Below, in pieces: positions 5,509 through 8,189 of a stretch of DNA of 8,189 nucleotides. Source of the DNA: Smithellaceae bacterium (GTDB lineage: Bacteria; Desulfobacterota; Syntrophia; Syntrophales; Smithellaceae); contig JAQVLL010000071.1 in assembly GCA_028704195.1 (NCBI GenBank), forward strand, positions 1-8,189. The letters are read 5' to 3'. Numbering within the stretch: position 1 is the stretch's first letter; every line of letters begins with the position of its first letter. The notes under the pieces are model-generated. The model made no database searches and was not told the origin of the DNA. It worked only from the letters and a program-made list of their open reading frames with translations. Position numbers and translations under genes: made by a program.

Positions 5509-7893
5509 TTACGGAACCAGACGCAGTTTCTCCACCGCGTTCTCCCGGATCTTCTGTTCGCTAAACCACCAGTAACGCTTCTCCCCGTTCATAAAAGGCC
5601 CGACCTGGTCCTGATGGTGGGGATCGAACTGACGTCCGGAGGCGCCTCCCGGCAGGGCGGCCAAAACCTTGTCCGGATCGCCGAGATCGGCCACCATTCG
5701 CAAGGACGCGGAAACCGTCACATTATAGGGGTTGTTATAATCAAATCTGGCCCGCAAAAGCGTTTCCTGGGATCCTCCCATGGCATGGGAACCGCCTCCC
5801 AGCAAACCGCTGCCGAAACCCTTGAGGCGGAGCGGTGAAACCAGTTTAAGATGATGCACACGGCCCCATTTCCACGCCTCCGGGTCATCACCCTGGAGAC
5901 GGCTCATTTCCCGGTAAGCCTCGAGTGCGGCCCTGTGGAACAGAACATCCCTTGCTTCCGGAAACCAGGGTGATTCGCCTGACAGGACCATTCGCTGAAG
6001 CGATTCCTGCCAGAAATAGGGATTATCGATGATCAACTTTGTAAGATCCACACCCAGCTTGTCCTGGTAAACGGCAAAGAAAAAATGGCGATAAACGGAC
6101 TGAAAAACAGCCGGCGCGGCCTGGTCCGGATCATCATGGTAATCCCAGCGCTGAAGAATCCGCCCCATGGCTTCCGTGTCCTTATGAGCAAGAAGCGCTT
6201 TTGACATGATAGGGGCAATCTGCCTTGCCATAACGTTCAAATTATCTCGCTGGAAATTCCAGTGATCGTCAACGGTTTTCTTCCCCGACCTATTCATCAA
6301 CTCAGTCAGCCTGCGGTAACGATAGGACGCCGAGGCATGGGAAGTATAGTAGTAGGGGTAGTCGCACGGGACGGTGTAATGATTGCAGGTACCCAGCCAG
6401 CCTTTCGTGGCATCATACGACTGCGGCATCTTCGCGTAGTCTATCCAGCCTCTCCAGTTATCGATGCCGTCAGTCACCCTGAATGGAACCAGGCCGTTTC
6501 CCCTGACGCGAATGGGAATGCGTCCCGTCGTCTGCCAGCCAAAATGTCCTTCCCGGTCTGCAAAGACGAAGTTGAGCATGATCGGCGTGATATGACGAAG
6601 CCTTTGACGGATTTGGGCAACGCTCCGGGACTTCATCAATTGATCCAGCCCGAGTGACGGCGCCATGGTTTCGAAGGGAGACCAGCGAAGCGTGATAACA
6701 TTGCGGGTGTCGAGTCCCTTCAGGACCCCTGAAACAACGGGTCCCCGTTTCGTCAAACGAATGGCAATTTCTTCCTCCTGAAAGCCGCCTGCGGCTTTTG
6801 AATTCCTTATTCTGATTTTTTCCTTCAGAACCTGAAAGGGAAAAGACCTGCCGCCCTCCATGTATCGATTCGGGTCTGCCGGATCAATGGTCTCGATGAA
6901 AAGATCCTGGGTGTCTGCATAAGAATTCGTCATTCCGATGGCGATATGCCCGGTGCGGCCTGCCACCATTCCGGGAATCCCCGGAACGTTAACGCCGACA
7001 GCCCTCACCTCCGATGTTATCAGACCGCAGGGATACCAGGGACCTGGAAGAATGCGAGCATCCAGGTGCGGGTCATTTGCGACGACAGGCTTTCCGCTTA
7101 CGGAAAGCGCGGGACCGGCAACCCAGTTATTGCTGCCGATGTGTAATCCGGGAAATTGGTCTGTCCACAGGGACATGAGAAACGGATCAGCGGCCAGGTC
7201 GAGATGCGTCTTTTCAGGCAACGGGCCGTCCGCTGTTTTTTTCGCCGGTATGCAGGTGTTTTCCGTGTCCGGATTGATGTTCAGCGGGAAAAGGTCCTTC
7301 GCCTTTTCGGCACCCAGGGTCTCCACAAGTAACTGGGCAATGATTTCATCCTTGATATTGGCCGCCGTGGACCATCCCATGTAGTAGACAATGGCAAGGG
7401 AATCGGCAACTGTCCACGGCTCGGGCTTGATTCCGGAGAGCTTGAATTCCATCGGCAAATCAACCTTGCGGGCAATGAACGCATTGACGCCTTCCGCATA
7501 GAGCTCGAAGTAACGCCGGTTTGCCTCGTTTAGCATTGCCGCGTGTCTCCTGCCCTGGCGGGCAAAGCCAATCGTGCGCATGCGGATGTCCGATTCCAGA
7601 CCAGGTTTTCCCACAAGCTCACTGATCCGCCCGGAAACCAAAAGTCTGGTCAAATGCATCTGGAAGAGTCGATCCTGGGCCGTTACAAACCCCTGGGCAC
7701 GCAGCAGGTCTTCCTCGTTTGCCGCGTGGATATAGGCTATGCCCTGCTCATCGCGGAGGACTTCGACAGCTGCTTTCAATCCCGGAAAACGAAGGTCACC
7801 CTCGCGCTGAAACGTGTTGATGTGCGCGCATCCCGTATGGATAATGCACGCAAGACTCACGATGATGAACAGAATATTACACCCTGGATTCAC
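5509..7893 (-). CDS. Penicillin-acylase-family N-terminal-nucleophile hydrolase, exported
   Basis: This 794-residue protein is a precursor of the penicillin acylase/acyl-homoserine-lactone acylase family (peptidase family S45), whose members hydrolyse amide bonds of N-acyl compounds outside the cytoplasm. Residues 1-22 look like an export signal with a hydrophobic stretch (7-18) and a possible lipobox ending at C22 (HTGC; H at -3 is unusual). The alpha chain runs from about 23 to 220, then a linker of about 30 residues to G253-S254. S254 of GSNNWVAGP is the predicted autocatalytic cleavage point and nucleophile, becoming the beta chain N-terminus. H276 (beta position 23, in NDPHLD) and N504 (in GTCNHYT) match the conserved histidine and oxyanion-hole asparagine. 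The start is GTG at 7893-7891, five bases after AAGGAGG. The receiver gene ends 52 bp upstream with no terminator between, so co-transcription is likely. The substrate (antibiotic, homoserine lactone, N-acyl amino acid or other) cannot be read from sequence. Confidence 0.9.
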   Translation of the reverse strand: MNPGCNILFIIVSLACIIHTGCAHINTFQREGDLRFPGLKAAVEVLRDEQGIAYIHAANEEDLLRAQGFVTAQDRLFQMHLTRLLVSGRISELVGKPGLESDIRMRTIGFARQGRRHAAMLNEANRRYFELYAEGVNAFIARKVDLPMEFKLSGIKPEPWTVADSLAIVYYMGWSTAANIKDEIIAQLLVETLGAEKAKDLFPLNINPDTENTCIPAKKTADGPLPEKTHLDLAADPFLMSLWTDQFPGLHIGSNNWVAGPALSVSGKPVVANDPHLDARILPGPWYPCGLITSEVRAVGVNVPGIPGMVAGRTGHIAIGMTNSYADTQDLFIETIDPADPNRYMEGGRSFPFQVLKEKIRIRNSKAAGGFQEEEIAIRLTKRGPVVSGVLKGLDTRNVITLRWSPFETMAPSLGLDQLMKSRSVAQIRQRLRHITPIMLNFVFADREGHFGWQTTGRIPIRVRGNGLVPFRVTDGIDNWRGWIDYAKMPQSYDATKGWLGTCNHYTVPCDYPYYYTSHASASYRYRRLTELMNRSGKKTVDDHWNFQRDNLNVMARQIAPIMSKALLAHKDTEAMGRILQRWDYHDDPDQAAPAVFQSVYRHFFFAVYQDKLGVDLTKLIIDNPYFWQESLQRMVLSGESPWFPEARDVLFHRAALEAYREMSRLQGDDPEAWKWGRVHHLKLVSPLRLKGFGSGLLGGGSHAMGGSQETLLRARFDYNNPYNVTVSASLRMVADLGDPDKVLAALPGGASGRQFDPHHQDQVGPFMNGEKRYWWFSEQKIRENAVEKLRLVP

Positions 7894-7898
7894 CGCTT

Positions 7899-7905
7899 CC
7901 TCCTT
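7899..7905 (-). promoter_or_regulatory. Ribosome binding site supporting the acylase GTG start
   Basis: The minus strand reads AAGGAGG five bases before the GTG at 7893-7891. This near-perfect site decides for the GTG, which gives a complete export signal. Confidence 0.85.
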
Positions 7906-7945
7906 CGGTGCCGTAGCATCAGCTTTACATTATTGTTTTATGCAG

Positions 7946-8189
7946 TCATGGATTATCGACAACCTGGCAGACGGCATTTATTTTTTCGACCAGTTCATCG
8001 ATTTTAACGGGTTTCGCGATTAATGACTTGCCGCCGGCAATGCCGGCGCCCCTTTGAATGTCATCCTCATTCACAATGGCGGTCACATAGATGATGGGGA
8101 TAGAACGGGTAACCGGGTCCGCCAGCAGCCGATCCGTTACCTCAGTCCCGGACATGCCGGGCATCATGATGTCCAGAAGAATAACATCC
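7946..8189 (-). CDS. Response regulator receiver domain, partial (N-terminus outside window)
   Basis: The frame is open to the right edge and encodes the last 80 or so residues of a CheY-like receiver domain. It begins inside the beta-3 strand, with DVILLD ahead of IMMPG. The phosphoacceptor aspartate codon is at 8173-8171, the conserved threonine of YVTA at 8083-8081, and the lysine of AKPV at 8014-8012, so the active site seen here is intact; the acidic pair near the N-terminus lies outside the window. The protein stops about 20 residues after that lysine. It is therefore either a stand-alone receiver or a receiver at the C-terminus of a larger protein such as a hybrid histidine kinase; no DNA-binding output domain follows. 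It lies 52 bp upstream of the acylase gene on the same strand and may share its transcript. Confidence 0.9.
   Translation of the reverse strand, partial: DVILLDIMMPGMSGTEVTDRLLADPVTRSIPIIYVTAIVNEDDIQRGAGIAGGKSLIAKPVKIDELVEKINAVCQVVDNP

Noticed and set aside
7543..8007. Plus-strand 154-codon open frame spanning the acylase start and the receiver end
   Set aside because: It is a shadow of two well-supported minus-strand genes, and its translation resembles no known family.

Overview
The window carries six genes, all on the minus strand, and suggests a strict or nearly strict anaerobe. Its content is a flavodiiron protein with rubredoxin, an indolepyruvate-type 2-oxoacid:ferredoxin oxidoreductase, and an F420-hydrogenase-beta-like iron-sulfur flavoprotein. 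The variant cysteine pattern in the IorA ferredoxin domain and a dispersed-repeat-like palindrome both point, from memory of related genomes, to the Desulfobacterota (former Deltaproteobacteria: sulfate reducers and syntrophs). That placement is an inference and was not tested by any search.

Layout in the direction of transcription (right to left). At the right edge is the C-terminal part of a CheY-like receiver protein (7946-8189, cut by the window). After 52 bp comes a 794-residue penicillin-acylase-family Ntn hydrolase with a GTG start and an export or lipoprotein signal (5509-7893). A 145-bp gap with a plausible promoter leads to three genes joined by ATGA stop/start overlaps: an FrhB-like protein with an N-terminal ferredoxin domain (4206-5363), iorA (2263-4209) and iorB (1652-2266). 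A 231-bp gap holds a degenerate palindromic repeat and a sigma70-like promoter. It leads to a flavodiiron protein (212-1420) and, 30 bp further on, rubredoxin (23-181).

How the genes may work together. IorAB oxidises aryl 2-oxoacids from aromatic amino acids (or, in reverse, makes them) and exchanges low-potential electrons with ferredoxin. The overlap-coupled FrhB-like protein is probably its dedicated electron-transfer partner. The flavodiiron/rubredoxin pair reduces O2 or NO and would protect oxygen-labile enzymes such as IorAB. The acylase and receiver gene look like a separate, probably co-transcribed unit that deals with extracytoplasmic N-acyl compounds and signalling. No RNA genes, CRISPR arrays, transposase genes or intact insertion sequences were seen. 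No gene-free stretch exceeds 300 bases.
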